Assembly: GCA_017541445.1 (NCBI GenBank)
Contig: JAFXZC010000012.1
Location: forward strand, 123,760 to 187,759
Length of the DNA stretch: 64,000 bases
Direction of reading: 5' to 3'
Source of the DNA: Bacilli bacterium
GTDB taxonomy: Bacteria; Bacillota_I; Bacilli_A; RF39; UBA660
The notes beneath the pieces were generated by a model. The model saw only the letters and a program-made list of their open reading frames with translations. It had not been told where the DNA came from and did no database searches. Shown here piece after piece: positions 20,025-28,935 of this stretch. Both the position numbers and the translations under genes were made by a program. Positions within the stretch are counted from its first letter, which is position 1. Each line of letters begins with the position of its first letter.

Positions 20025-20483
20025 ATTATTATCAAGTCTTAATACCATATTAGCATATTCATCATTAGAAATTAAACTATCTATCTTTCTAGGTTTAACA
20101 AATCTATTAGGATCATTCATATCAAAAGCAACTTCTATATCAGTAATAACACTATCATAAGCAAGATAAGTTCTATCATTTAACTTATCTAACTCATCAA
20201 CAACATCTTCCGTATCATTTAAATCAAATCTATCTATATTACTAAGAATATATCTTAATAATTTATGTTCATATCTTCCAATTCTAAACATATCTCTAAT
20301 AACTAATAAAGCACTTCTAGTAATATCACTATCTTTACCAAATCTAATTAAAGCTTTAAAATAAGCACCCATTCCATCAAAAAAAATCATTCTTAATTCT
20401 TCAGGAATACCACTAATCATATTATTAATATCATTTATAAGTAATTTTCTTCTATCATCATCACTTAACGAATCAATTTCCAT
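20016..20483 (-). CDS. Hypothetical protein, 155 aa, all-helical
   Basis: Not recognised. ATG follows GGTGG by five bases. The product is soluble, acidic and rich in predicted helices, with no signal or membrane segment; visible stretches include IPEELRMIFFDGMGAYFKAL near the N-terminus. Convergent with the glycosyltransferase gene and divergent from the next unknown gene at 20590. No functional call is made. Confidence 0.75.
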   Translation of the reverse strand: MEIDSLSDDDRRKLLINDINNMISGIPEELRMIFFDGMGAYFKALIRFGKDSDITRSALLVIRDMFRIGRYEHKLLRYILSNIDRFDLNDTEDVVDELDKLNDRTYLAYDSVITDIEVAFDMNDPNRFVKPRKIDSLISNDEYANMVLRLDNNKK

Positions 20484-20589
20484 AAAACCACCATGCTATT
20501 TATTATATTTATAAATACCTAAAAAGCAATATTTTATATTTACAAATATTCAAAAAAATTGTAAAATATCCCTCTTGGAGATGATGACA

Positions 20590-21204
20590 ATGTCTATAAT
20601 AATACCTTATGATAAAACCCTTGGTTATGAACAAGGTGCATTAATTACACCAGAAGGAAAAATCCTTTATGTCGGTAAAAATCATGAAGATTATGCAAGA
20701 AGATATTGTAATGGAATAGATTATGAACCAGCAACAGCTGCTCATATAGCAACCCAATCAAGAAGACTTCTACTTGAATATAAAATACTTAAAACCGCAA
20801 AAGACATAAAAGAAAATCCTCATTATTTTAGTTCAAGTCAATTATCTAAAGAAGAATTAGAAAGATATAGATTATGGTTATCTACGATGGATACATATTC
20901 TAATGAAGAAGCACTAGATTTCTTAGTACTAGTATTAGCTTTTGATAAAGTAGAAACCAATGTACATAATATTATAACAACAACATCCGCAATTCCCCAT
21001 ATAAGATTTTATAATTATTACCTAATGAATTGGCAAATATTAGTCCATGATAGAATGGTATATGATCCAGAACAAAATAAATATGTCTATAGTTCAATGA
21101 ACCAAAGATTTACTCCAACAGCAGATAGAGATGCCGAAGAAGAAATATTAGAAATTAAAAAAACAATAGATATTGATAATCGTCCATACTTCTTCAAAAA
21201 TTGA
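20590..21204 (+). CDS. Hypothetical protein, 204 aa
   Basis: Not recognised. An in-frame TTG lies at 20575, but TTGGAG followed by nine bases favours ATG at 20590 (MSIIIPYDKTLGYEQ). The N-terminus has a beta-hairpin-like GALITPEGKILYVGK; the rest is helical and soluble, with several aromatic residues (FYNYYLMNWQ). No signal peptide or membrane helix. It lies 58 bases before the 1133-residue repeat gene, but that gene has its own promoter overlapping this gene's stop codon, so co-regulation is uncertain. Confidence 0.78.
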   Translation: MSIIIPYDKTLGYEQGALITPEGKILYVGKNHEDYARRYCNGIDYEPATAAHIATQSRRLLLEYKILKTAKDIKENPHYFSSSQLSKEELERYRLWLSTMDTYSNEEALDFLVLVLAFDKVETNVHNIITTTSAIPHIRFYNYYLMNWQILVHDRMVYDPEQNKYVYSSMNQRFTPTADRDAEEEILEIKKTIDIDNRPYFFKN

Positions 21205-21229
21205 AAAAAACCCGTATTTATGGTATAAT
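21201..21229 (+). promoter_or_regulatory. Promoter of the large repeat protein gene
   Basis: TTGAAA (21201-21206), 17-base spacer, TGG-TATAAT (-10 at 21224-21229). It begins inside the stop codon region of the gene before it. Confidence 0.78.
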
Positions 21230-21262
21230 AACCACCGTTATTTATAAAAAGGGGGTTTTATA

Positions 21263-24200
21263 ATGACATTATTTACATATGAACAATTCCTATCAATCAT
21301 ACCTGAAGAAACAGCTAAATTTGTAAAAATATTATTATCATATTTATCTTCAAATGATTCATTTAAAGTGTTGGGTAAACTAATTTATGATCAATCAGAA
21401 AAAGTATTTTATAAATCATTAAAGTCATATAAAAAACAAAGTGAAGTAAATGCAAGTTTATTACAACAATTAACATTTAGAGAAAGTGATGAACTAGAAC
21501 AAACAAGTTTATCAAATAGTCAAGCAGCAAAAGTATTTAGTGAATATTATGAATATTTCACACCATTTACCGTTGAAGAAAAATATAGAATACTAACACC
21601 AGAAGATATTATTATTAATATTAATAAAAAAATATATAATAGCCGTTATTCAACTCCAGATGTATATGCATGTTTAATAAAATCACCTGATTATTTAACT
21701 AAAGGCTTAGAAAATGTTTCAATTACTAAAAAACAAAATATATTAGAAAAATTAAGTAATAGTTTTAATAAAGGATTATCAATAAGTATAATTAATTATT
21801 ATGAAACAGCAGCTAAAATATACACATTTTTAAAAAGTAAAATAAATATAATAGATTTCGTAGATCAAAATAATAATAATTTAATAGATTTATCATTACT
21901 AATAGCATTATTCTATTATAATCATGTACCAACAAACGGTTTAGATGAACAAAAAGTAATAATAGATTACTTTGCTTCATTAGGTATAACTAAAGAACAA
22001 ATAGAAGATGTTATTGGTATTAAAATAGAATTAAATCTACAAAATCAACCAACACCTACATTAGTATTAAATGAATACTTTAAAAATAGAGTACCAGCTA
22101 ATGTATCAAGAGATTCAATAACAATAGAAATGATTATTAATAATTTAATAAATAATCCTAATACATTAATAATAAAAAGATTGTTTGCAACACATGATAT
22201 ATCAACAACATCTATTACTGATTTAGAAAAACTAATTAAAGAAGCAAAAGAAGAACAAACTGGAATGACAGTAGATGAACTATGTAAAGATTTATTACCT
22301 AATGTAATATCATATTTAAAAAGAATAGCAAGAATATATGCTTATTTAAATAATAATATTAATTCATTAAATAAAGATCTTATTAATGATCAATATGATT
22401 TAATAGCTCTATCTATATTTTTATCATCATATGAATCTTTAAATGATTTTAATACATACTTCTTTGATAATGGAGTAACTCTAGATAAAGTATTAGAATT
22501 ATTAAATCTACCAAGTTTTATAACTCATATACAAGAACTAAATAGTACAGAAATAAATGAAAAAGATATCTTAAGATTTAAAAAGTTTATTCTAGAAGGA
22601 GTAAACTCTAATAAAGCAAAAGAAGCTATTACAGTAGATTCAATTTTAATAAATGCATCTAATAAATCAATTACTAAAACATCTATAATTCAAAAGATAT
22701 TTAAAACTATAACAAATAGATCTTTAAATGATAACTTTAAATCTCAAATAGAAAATCATACTAAAGAAAAAGAAGAACAAAGAAGAAGCGAATTAACTGA
22801 ATCATTATTAAAAAATGTTTCAATAGAAGTATATAAATTCTTACAAATAATATCTAATTATTATATAATTTTATCTACAAAAACAAAATTAAGTCAAAAA
22901 GATATAGAACAATTATCTATTATTATGGCTGCAACAAGATTTGATAAATCAATAGAGAAATATTTATCTTCTTTTGGTATGACAAGATCAAATTTAGCAA
23001 ATTCATTTGATATTAGTTTTGATTATACAGAAAAACCATTTGATATTGATATAATAAATAAACAATTAAGACCATATATCTTCGATAGAAAACCAGAAGA
23101 AATTACAATATATTCTATCTTTGAAAATGCTTTTATACCAGAATTAACAAATAGTTTAAATCTTAGAAGAGTATTAAATATATATTCTAAAACACCAGAA
23201 GATTTCTTAGATATTCAAACAAAACTATTACAATTTCAAAAAGATGAAGAACAAAAAGAAGAACAAAGTATAATAGAAGGATATTATTATAAATGTAATG
23301 ATAGAACTAAATTATTTATAACTTCTATTATTAAAGTACATACATATCTATCTACTAGAAATCTATCAATTATAAAAAATAATAATGATTTACAAGAATT
23401 ATCTATCTTAATAGCATTATTCTTAGGTAATAATGAATATATACCATTCTTTAATCGTAATGGTATTACATTAGAAACAATTCTAAATAAAACAGGCTTA
23501 ACAATAGAAGATATTAATAATATTAATAACATAACACCTAATAAGAAAATAGTATTAGAATATAAAAAATATCTAGAATATAGTGGTTATGGAATGGATA
23601 TTCAAGATATAATAAATAGATTATTTGACGATATAATTAATCCATCTAAGATAATAGAAATAATTACTTCATCAACAGATAATAATTATGAATATTTAAA
23701 AGAAGAAGTAACTAATAAAAGAGAAAGAAAACTATCTCCAGAAGAAAGTTTAGCTTTATTAAAAGCAGAACCTGTTCTAGAAGTAGAACCATCTTTACCA
23801 ACAATTGCATCTTATGGAACAACTCTATCTATCCATTCAAAATTTATAACAGATACATTACATGAATTAATATCTTCAGATTCATTAGAAGATTCATTAG
23901 AAAACATTAATAAATTAGCAAGTGAAATAATCTATGAAGAAACAGAAACATCAACAAAGAAAACATCTATCTTAAGTAGATTCTTTAGACCTAAAATAGC
24001 ACCAAAAACAGTTAAGAAATATCAACCATCAAAGATATCAGATATTCAAGAAAATATAGATGAACAATTATCTGTATTATATAGAGAATTAAAAGGCTAC
24101 GATGTATTAAGAAAATATATAGAAACATTCTTAATTAAATTATCAGAACACTTAACTAGATTAAAAAAACTTAGAGAACAAATAGCTAGTGGAGTAGAAG

Positions 24201-24664
24201 TAGAAGAAAAAGATGATATCTATTCATTTACTAAACAATTAAATGATAAAGCAATATTAGAAATACTAGATAATAAAATATCTACATTTGAAACAACAAT
24301 TATGTTAATGAAACAAGAATTATATAAAGTACATAGATCTATTATTAATCATTTTATAACTATTAATGCCTTACAAACATCTAAGAATGCTATATTACCA
24401 TTAATAGGAACAGAAATAGCTATAGGAATAGGAACAAGTACAGATACAGATGCCTTAGAACTATCTAATAGCCTTATATCTTTATTTAAAAATGTAGTTA
24501 ATAGAAATGTAGAAGCAACAAAAAATAACTTACAATTATTACAACAATCATCATTAAGTGAAGAACAATTAACATTATTAACAACTAATGTAACATCATT
24601 CTTAAGTACTATATCTAATGATGATGAACAACCAAATAATCCACAATCATTAACATTAAAATAA
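21263..24664 (+). CDS. Large cytosolic repeat protein with TelA-like C-terminus
   Basis: 1133 residues, helical, no signal or membrane segment; starts behind GGGGG. I see four divergent repeats of about 160-175 residues starting near 178, 350, 524 and 683, plus a half copy before 175. Each has a helix ending in an L-S-I-[LF]-I-A-L-like stretch, then Y-F-x-x-x-G-[IV]-T-x-[ED]-x-[IV], and a later ITI-x-x-I-[IF]-x-N helix. The pattern faintly recalls Clp N-domain repeats. Residues about 910-1110 form long helices that resemble the TelA (toxic anion resistance) family. Both likenesses are inference by eye. Unknown function; possibly a scaffold. Confidence 0.75.
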   Translation: MTLFTYEQFLSIIPEETAKFVKILLSYLSSNDSFKVLGKLIYDQSEKVFYKSLKSYKKQSEVNASLLQQLTFRESDELEQTSLSNSQAAKVFSEYYEYFTPFTVEEKYRILTPEDIIININKKIYNSRYSTPDVYACLIKSPDYLTKGLENVSITKKQNILEKLSNSFNKGLSISIINYYETAAKIYTFLKSKINIIDFVDQNNNNLIDLSLLIALFYYNHVPTNGLDEQKVIIDYFASLGITKEQIEDVIGIKIELNLQNQPTPTLVLNEYFKNRVPANVSRDSITIEMIINNLINNPNTLIIKRLFATHDISTTSITDLEKLIKEAKEEQTGMTVDELCKDLLPNVISYLKRIARIYAYLNNNINSLNKDLINDQYDLIALSIFLSSYESLNDFNTYFFDNGVTLDKVLELLNLPSFITHIQELNSTEINEKDILRFKKFILEGVNSNKAKEAITVDSILINASNKSITKTSIIQKIFKTITNRSLNDNFKSQIENHTKEKEEQRRSELTESLLKNVSIEVYKFLQIISNYYIILSTKTKLSQKDIEQLSIIMAATRFDKSIEKYLSSFGMTRSNLANSFDISFDYTEKPFDIDIINKQLRPYIFDRKPEEITIYSIFENAFIPELTNSLNLRRVLNIYSKTPEDFLDIQTKLLQFQKDEEQKEEQSIIEGYYYKCNDRTKLFITSIIKVHTYLSTRNLSIIKNNNDLQELSILIALFLGNNEYIPFFNRNGITLETILNKTGLTIEDINNINNITPNKKIVLEYKKYLEYSGYGMDIQDIINRLFDDIINPSKIIEIITSSTDNNYEYLKEEVTNKRERKLSPEESLALLKAEPVLEVEPSLPTIASYGTTLSIHSKFITDTLHELISSDSLEDSLENINKLASEIIYEETETSTKKTSILSRFFRPKIAPKTVKKYQPSKISDIQENIDEQLSVLYRELKGYDVLRKYIETFLIKLSEHLTRLKKLREQIASGVEVEEKDDIYSFTKQLNDKAILEILDNKISTFETTIMLMKQELYKVHRSIINHFITINALQTSKNAILPLIGTEIAIGIGTSTDTDALELSNSLISLFKNVVNRNVEATKNNLQLLQQSSLSEEQLTLLTTNVTSFLSTISNDDEQPNNPQSLTLK

Positions 24665-24693
24665 AAATAGTTAGTTTACCTAACTATTTTTTT
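24663..24693. terminator. Bidirectional terminator
   Basis: AAAAATAGTTAG, loop TTTAC, CTAACTATTTTT; between convergent genes. Confidence 0.88.
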
Positions 24694-25295
24694 AATTCCA
24701 ATTTTAATCCTTTTTTATATTCATTTAAATACCACCAAATAAATTCATCAGAAGCACTAGTTCTATTATCATGTCTATTTCTTCTTTCTTCATCACTCAT
24801 TTCTGCTAAAGTTTTAGAATGATTCAAAGGAATAAATACATACCATAAATTAGATAATTTATTATCTAAATCATTACCTCTCATTTCATAAGATAAAGTA
24901 CCTCTACTAATACCTTTAAATTGTTTAATAATTTCTCCATCATAAAAAGTCAAACAATCTAAAAAATAACACTCTCTATCTTTAACATCTTTCATTATAT
25001 CTAATAAACCTTCTACATTAGAACTAATACCACTTCTTTTAGCAAAAGCACCAGGGTACCCAGGATTACCTGGATATCCTTCTATATAAAAACCAGCATC
25101 AGTTACAAATACAGGACTCATTACCTGATCATAAGCTTCTAATACTTTAGTTCTAGAAATAAATTCAATATCATTAACATCTGGTTCATTTAAATCATAA
25201 TCAAAACGTTTAATAATAATACCATTTCTTTTAAATTTATCACTAACATTCATGTATTTACCTTTATTACCAGTAACATAAGTTAAACTTTCCAT
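24684..25295 (-). CDS. Ham1/RdgB-like non-canonical purine NTP pyrophosphatase
   Basis: 203 residues. Family members hydrolyse dITP/XTP to the monophosphate and clean the nucleotide pool. The N-terminal YVTGNKGKYMNV has the T-G-N-x-x-K phosphate loop, FVTDAGFYIEGYPGNPGYPG matches the Ham1 (T/E)D(S/A)G-L-x-V-x2-L-x-G-x-PG region, and the C-terminal NRTSASDEF corresponds to the usual S-HR region, here altered. The middle is divergent, so substrate choice may differ. Start ATG behind AGGTGG. It lies 46 bases after the WYL regulator on the same strand and may be read from its promoter. Confidence 0.8.
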   Translation of the reverse strand: MESLTYVTGNKGKYMNVSDKFKRNGIIIKRFDYDLNEPDVNDIEFISRTKVLEAYDQVMSPVFVTDAGFYIEGYPGNPGYPGAFAKRSGISSNVEGLLDIMKDVKDRECYFLDCLTFYDGEIIKQFKGISRGTLSYEMRGNDLDNKLSNLWYVFIPLNHSKTLAEMSDEERRNRHDNRTSASDEFIWWYLNEYKKGLKLELKK

Positions 25296-25341
25296 AAAAC
25301 CACCTAACTAAATAATAATACATAATGCGGAAATATATCGT

Positions 25342-25815
25342 CTATATATAAAATTCATTTAATAATTCAATATCTTTAATATTATATAGACTAAATTGTC
25401 TCATTTCATTCCTTAATTCACAAAAAGCCATACAATACCAACCATCTTTAAATAAATACATCATAGAAGGTTCTATAATTCTTTCTTTATCTTTATCTCT
25501 ATTAGAATCATATATAATCTTAACTTTTCTTTTCTCTTTAATAGCTTTATTTAATATATTATATTTAACTAAGTCCTCATCTTTTAAATCAATATTAAAT
25601 CTTTCTCTATTAATATCTATTTTCTGTTTAAGAATATAACCACCATAAGGACCTCTAATAGTATCTATTAAAATACCTGCTTTATCTAAATCATCTTTAT
25701 AAGATCTAATCATTCTAGGAGTAACTTCTAATAGAGTAGCAAGTTCATTAATACTATATTTTCTACCATTACTTAAATATTCTAGCATCAAAAGAGCATT
25801 ACTAACTTTAGACAT
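25342..25815 (-). CDS. HTH-WYL transcriptional regulator
   Basis: 157 residues. N-terminal winged helix (about 1-65): a DeoR/HTH_11-type helix-turn-helix with SINELATLLEVTPRMIRSYKDD and a wing GPYGGYIL. A single shortened WYL-type ligand domain follows, with RKVKIIYDS, RIIEPSMMYLFKDGWYCMAF and RQFSLYNI. WYL proteins are usually about 300 residues, so this is a compact form. Such regulators sense a ligand, sometimes nucleic acid, through the WYL fold. Extended -10 (TGC-TATAAT, minus strand, 25838-25846) and AGAAGGG ribosome binding site. The Ham1-like gene just downstream is the most likely co-transcribed target. Confidence 0.88.
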   Translation of the reverse strand: MSKVSNALLMLEYLSNGRKYSINELATLLEVTPRMIRSYKDDLDKAGILIDTIRGPYGGYILKQKIDINRERFNIDLKDEDLVKYNILNKAIKEKRKVKIIYDSNRDKDKERIIEPSMMYLFKDGWYCMAFCELRNEMRQFSLYNIKDIELLNEFYI

Positions 25816-25847
25816 ATTATCCCTTCTTTAGTTAAATATTATAGCAT

Positions 25848-25870
25848 AAAAAAACTCCTTAAAAAGGAGT
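25848..25870 (-). terminator. Terminator after tRNA-Ala
   Basis: On the minus strand: ACTCCTT, TTT, AAGGAGT, then a T run. It lies just before the WYL gene's -10 element. Confidence 0.85.
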
Positions 25871-25881
25871 AATTTATAACT

Positions 25882-25958
25882 TGGTGGAGAATGTGGGATT
25901 CGAACCCGCGACCCCCTGCGTGCAGGGCAGGTGCTCTAGCCAGCTGAGCTAATTCCCC
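25882..25958 (-). tRNA. tRNA-Ala (TGC)
   Basis: Cloverleaf with encoded CCA; anticodon TGC in loop CCTGCAC flanked by CCTGC/GCAGG. Acceptor GGGGAAT pairs with ATTCTCC (one G-T pair). The T stem has one C-A mismatch (GCGGG against CCCAC), which is worth noting but does not prevent the fold. Confidence 0.93.
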
Positions 25959-26028
25959 AAGACAATTAAAATAATAACATATAATTTATTTATTAGCAAG
26001 TTTTTTTGATAAAAAAACTAAAAATATA

Positions 26029-26037
26029 TGATATAAT
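26029..26037 (+). promoter_or_regulatory. Extended -10 promoter of cyclophilin gene
   Basis: TGA-TATAAT (-10 at 26032-26037), 15 bases before the ATG. A TTGATA at 26006 is too far (20-base spacer) to be a good -35. Confidence 0.5.
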
Positions 26038-26052
26038 GAAAAAGGTGGTAAA

Positions 26053-26754
26053 ATGAAAAAGAAGGTATTATTGATTATAATACTATTATTATTTAGTTTT
26101 GGTTGTGAAAAAGAAGAAACAAAAAAAGAAGGAGAAAATGAAGTAAAAGTGAAACAAGATTTAACAATAATAGAACAAGATAGTAATGGTGAAATCACAA
26201 AAGGAACACTAGAAGGATATACATTTGTAGAAACAGATACACTTACAGATCGTATTAAAATCCAAATGACAGATGGAAGAGTAATATTAGCAGTATTATC
26301 TAATTCAGATAGTCCAATTACAATAGCTAACTTTAAAAGTTTAGTACAAGAACATTATTATGATGGATTAATCTTCCATAGAGTTATTAAAGACTTTATG
26401 ATTCAAACAGGAGATCCTACTGGTACAGGAACTGGTGGATCTGCCAAGAATATTAAAGGTGAATTTGCTAAAAATGGAGTAACAAATAACTTAGCCCATA
26501 CAAGAGGAGTACTATCAATGGCAAGACGTGGAGGAAATCCAGATACAGAAGAAACAATGAATAGTGCATCAAGTCAATTCTTTATAGTACAAAAAGATTA
26601 TCCATCTTTAGATGGAAGTTATGCTTCATTTGGCAAAGTATTTGCCGGAATGGATGCAGTAGATTCAATTGCAACAGTATCTACAGATGCTTATGATAAA
26701 CCATATAATGAACAAAAAATGCTATCAATAAGATTTATAAATATTGAAAAATAA
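26053..26754 (+). CDS. Cyclophilin-type peptidyl-prolyl isomerase lipoprotein
   Basis: 233 residues. Lipoprotein signal MKKKVLLIIILLLFSFGC with a lipobox-like SFGC (Cys18), then a charged linker and a cyclophilin domain from about residue 70: ANFKSLVQEHYYDGLIFHRVI, DFMIQTGDPTGTGTGG and ASSQFFIV carry the catalytic Arg, Phe and Gln pattern. Helps fold proteins outside the membrane, as PrsA-type foldases do in other Gram-positives (a different fold). GGTGG ribosome binding site. Own terminator. Confidence 0.93.
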   Translation: MKKKVLLIIILLLFSFGCEKEETKKEGENEVKVKQDLTIIEQDSNGEITKGTLEGYTFVETDTLTDRIKIQMTDGRVILAVLSNSDSPITIANFKSLVQEHYYDGLIFHRVIKDFMIQTGDPTGTGTGGSAKNIKGEFAKNGVTNNLAHTRGVLSMARRGGNPDTEETMNSASSQFFIVQKDYPSLDGSYASFGKVFAGMDAVDSIATVSTDAYDKPYNEQKMLSIRFINIEK

Positions 26755-26780
26755 GACCTACTAAAAAAAGGTCTTTTTTT
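26753..26780 (+). terminator. Terminator after cyclophilin gene
   Basis: AAGACCT pairs with AGGTCTT (26753-26775), followed by T run. Confidence 0.85.
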
Positions 26781-26835
26781 TATAAATAAAAAATGATAAA
26801 ATATAATAGAAATAATAAGATAGGAGAAATCTATT

Positions 26836-27828
26836 ATGGAAAAAAAGAATAAAAAAACAACTACAAAAAAAACTAAAGCTGAATACAAAAAGGGAAAAGC
26901 AGGAGTAGCTGCAAGAGAAGCTGCTGCTAAAAAAACAGTTACTAGAAAAACTACTAAGAAAGTAGAAGAACCAGTTGAAGAAAAAGAAGTAAAAAAAGTA
27001 GCTGCTAAAAAAACTGAAGAAGTAAAAGAAACTGCTAAAAAAACAACTAAAAAGGAAACTGCTACTGAAGAGAAAAAAGAAACTGTTAAAAAAGAAACAG
27101 TTAAGAAGACTCCAGCTAAAAAAGAAGAAGAAAAACCAAAAAAAGTTGTAAAAAAAGAAGAGGAAGAAACAGAAGACATTGATTTCCTTGAAAAAACAAT
27201 AATATTTGATGGTAAAGATCGCGATAATTTAAGAAATGTAGTTGATAAATTAGAAGAAGAAACAATAGTAACTAAGAATAGAATAGTTAGAAGAAGACCT
27301 ATTAATAAAATGATAATATATGTATTAATAGCTCTAATTGTAATAACTATATTAGGAACTACTATATATGTTGTAAATGATGCATTAAAACAAAAAACAG
27401 ATTCTGAAACACTTAATAGTAATATCTATCGTAAAGTAAGTAAAAATTATAAAGATAGAGATGTAAAAGTAGAAGAATATCAACAAACAGAACAATATGC
27501 TCATTTTAGAACAATAACATTAACTAAATTTGAAAAGAAAATCTTAGATAGAGAAGATATGTTAATCTTAATTTCTTCTCAAAATTGTATGGGTTGCCTA
27601 TTATTTGAACCAGAACTAGAAAAAGAACTAGCTGATAAGAATAAAACAATCTATAGATTAGATATTACTGATTGGACAGAAGAAGAAAGAGGAAGATTAA
27701 GAACATACTATCATTTTAGTTCAACACCAACACTATTTAAGGTAGAAAAAGGTATAGTAACTAAAGATTCTGCATCTGTACCAGAAGACATTCAAAAATT
27801 AATTGATTGGACAATGGACAATCTATAA
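26836..27828 (+). CDS. Membrane thioredoxin-like protein with Lys/Thr/Ala-rich cytosolic tail
   Basis: 330 residues. Residues 1-115 are low-complexity and basic, with many KKT, AKKT and PAKK units; a membrane helix lies at about 157-178. The outer domain (about 235-325) is thioredoxin-like with SSQNCMGCLLFEPEL (CxxC, Cys254-Cys257 by count), LDITDW and the cis-Pro stretch SSTPTLF. The PAKK/KKT tail resembles histone H1-like DNA-binding tails, so it may touch DNA or RNA from the membrane; that is inference. Redox partner unknown. The N-terminal repeat makes a long spurious reading frame on the other strand. Confidence 0.82.
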   Translation: MEKKNKKTTTKKTKAEYKKGKAGVAAREAAAKKTVTRKTTKKVEEPVEEKEVKKVAAKKTEEVKETAKKTTKKETATEEKKETVKKETVKKTPAKKEEEKPKKVVKKEEEETEDIDFLEKTIIFDGKDRDNLRNVVDKLEEETIVTKNRIVRRRPINKMIIYVLIALIVITILGTTIYVVNDALKQKTDSETLNSNIYRKVSKNYKDRDVKVEEYQQTEQYAHFRTITLTKFEKKILDREDMLILISSQNCMGCLLFEPELEKELADKNKTIYRLDITDWTEEERGRLRTYYHFSSTPTLFKVEKGIVTKDSASVPEDIQKLIDWTMDNL

Positions 27829-27840
27829 TATAATAAATAA

Positions 27841-27870
27841 CAACTATAACATAGAATTATAGTTGTTTTT
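27841..27870 (+). terminator. Terminator
   Basis: CAACTATAA, loop CATAGAA, TTATAGTTG, T5. Confidence 0.88.
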
Positions 27871-27890
27871 ATTTTAAGTTATATCAAATC

Positions 27891-27918
27891 TTGACAAATA
27901 TATATAAATGCTTATAAT
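27891..27918 (+). promoter_or_regulatory. Promoter of the lysR-type gene
   Basis: TTGACA (27891-27896), 16-base spacer, TATAAT (27913-27918). Confidence 0.85.
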
Positions 27919-27945
27919 AAATCCCAACAAAAGGGGGATAATTAT

Positions 27946-28842
27946 ATGGCACTACCATGTAATAACTTAAATCTAAATTTATATAGAGTTTTTTATGTTG
28001 TAGCAAAGACAAAAAGCTTCTCAGAAAGTTCTAGATTATTGCATATATCACAACCAGCAATATCTAAACATATTCAAAATCTAGAATATGAATTAAATAC
28101 ATTATTATTCTATAGAACAAATAGAGGAATAGAACCTACTTCAGAAGCCAAAAACTTATTAACATATGTCGAAAGAGCATATAACTTTTTAATGCTTGGA
28201 GAAAAACAATTAGTAGAAAGTAAAGAATTAATGAAAGGTAAAATCTCAATAGGAGTTACATCTTTTGTAAGTAATTATTTTATTAATTCTAAAATAAAAG
28301 AATTTATGTCTACTCATCCAAATATAATAATAAAAATAACTAATGGAACAGATGAAGAACTATTTAATTTAATTCATCAACATACATTAGATTTATTAAT
28401 AATCCCAAATAATATTAATACACCTAAAGATGTTAAAGTATTACCATTAGAAAAAGAAAAATATTGCTTTGCATATAACAAAAATAAATTAAAGAATATT
28501 ACAGAAATAAAAAGTATTGAAGATTTAGTAAAACAACCATTACTATTACCAACTAAAGATAATAATCAAAGAAATAAAATAGAAGAACTATTTAATAGTA
28601 AAGGCTTATCTACAGATCCTATTATGGAACTATCAACTAGTGAAATGATGCTTAATTATATAAAAGAAGGAATAGGAATAGGATATATCTTAAATACAGT
28701 TGCTAAAAATAACCCTGACTTAGAAATTATTAATCTAGATGTTGAACTACCTAGTGAAATAATTACATTAATTTATAATGATTCAACATTAACTAATTCA
28801 TCAAAAGAATTTGTTAATTTACTAATAAAGAATATTAATTAA
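27946..28842 (+). CDS. LysR-family transcriptional regulator
   Basis: 298 residues, normal LTTR length. N-terminal winged helix-turn-helix (about 10-70) with FSESSRLLHISQPAISKHIQ and a linker helix, followed by the two-lobed periplasmic-binding-like effector domain (KISIGVTSF at about 95 begins it). GGGGG ribosome binding site. LTTRs usually control neighbouring genes. The three co-directional genes downstream (radical SAM, MazG-like, Nudix) are candidates, and three TATAACTA repeats lie in the gap between. The effector is not predictable. Confidence 0.95.
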   Translation: MALPCNNLNLNLYRVFYVVAKTKSFSESSRLLHISQPAISKHIQNLEYELNTLLFYRTNRGIEPTSEAKNLLTYVERAYNFLMLGEKQLVESKELMKGKISIGVTSFVSNYFINSKIKEFMSTHPNIIIKITNGTDEELFNLIHQHTLDLLIIPNNINTPKDVKVLPLEKEKYCFAYNKNKLKNITEIKSIEDLVKQPLLLPTKDNNQRNKIEELFNSKGLSTDPIMELSTSEMMLNYIKEGIGIGYILNTVAKNNPDLEIINLDVELPSEIITLIYNDSTLTNSSKEFVNLLIKNIN

Positions 28843-28844
28843 CA

Positions 28845-28896
28845 TATAACTAATAATTATAACTACATATATAAATTATTGTACTAGTTATAACTA
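28845..28896 (+). promoter_or_regulatory. Three TATAACTA direct repeats, candidate LysR operator
   Basis: Identical 8-mers at 28845-28852, 28858-28865 and 28889-28896. The third sits in a perfect 12-base palindrome TAGTTATAACTA (28885-28896). They lie between the lysR-type gene and the radical SAM gene. Operator function is inference from position and repetition. Confidence 0.45.
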
Positions 28897-28935
28897 AATA
28901 ATGATATATTAAAAAAGAAATTAAGGGTGAATACT

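Noticed and set aside
26691..27179. 162-codon Ser/Phe/Val-rich frame on the minus strand
   Set aside because: Antisense shadow of the Lys/Thr/Ala-rich tail; no ribosome binding site.
28879..28910. Promoter TTGTAC...TATATT before the radical SAM gene
   Set aside because: Spacer of 20 bases and poor -10; not good enough to call, though a LysR-activated promoter may be weak.
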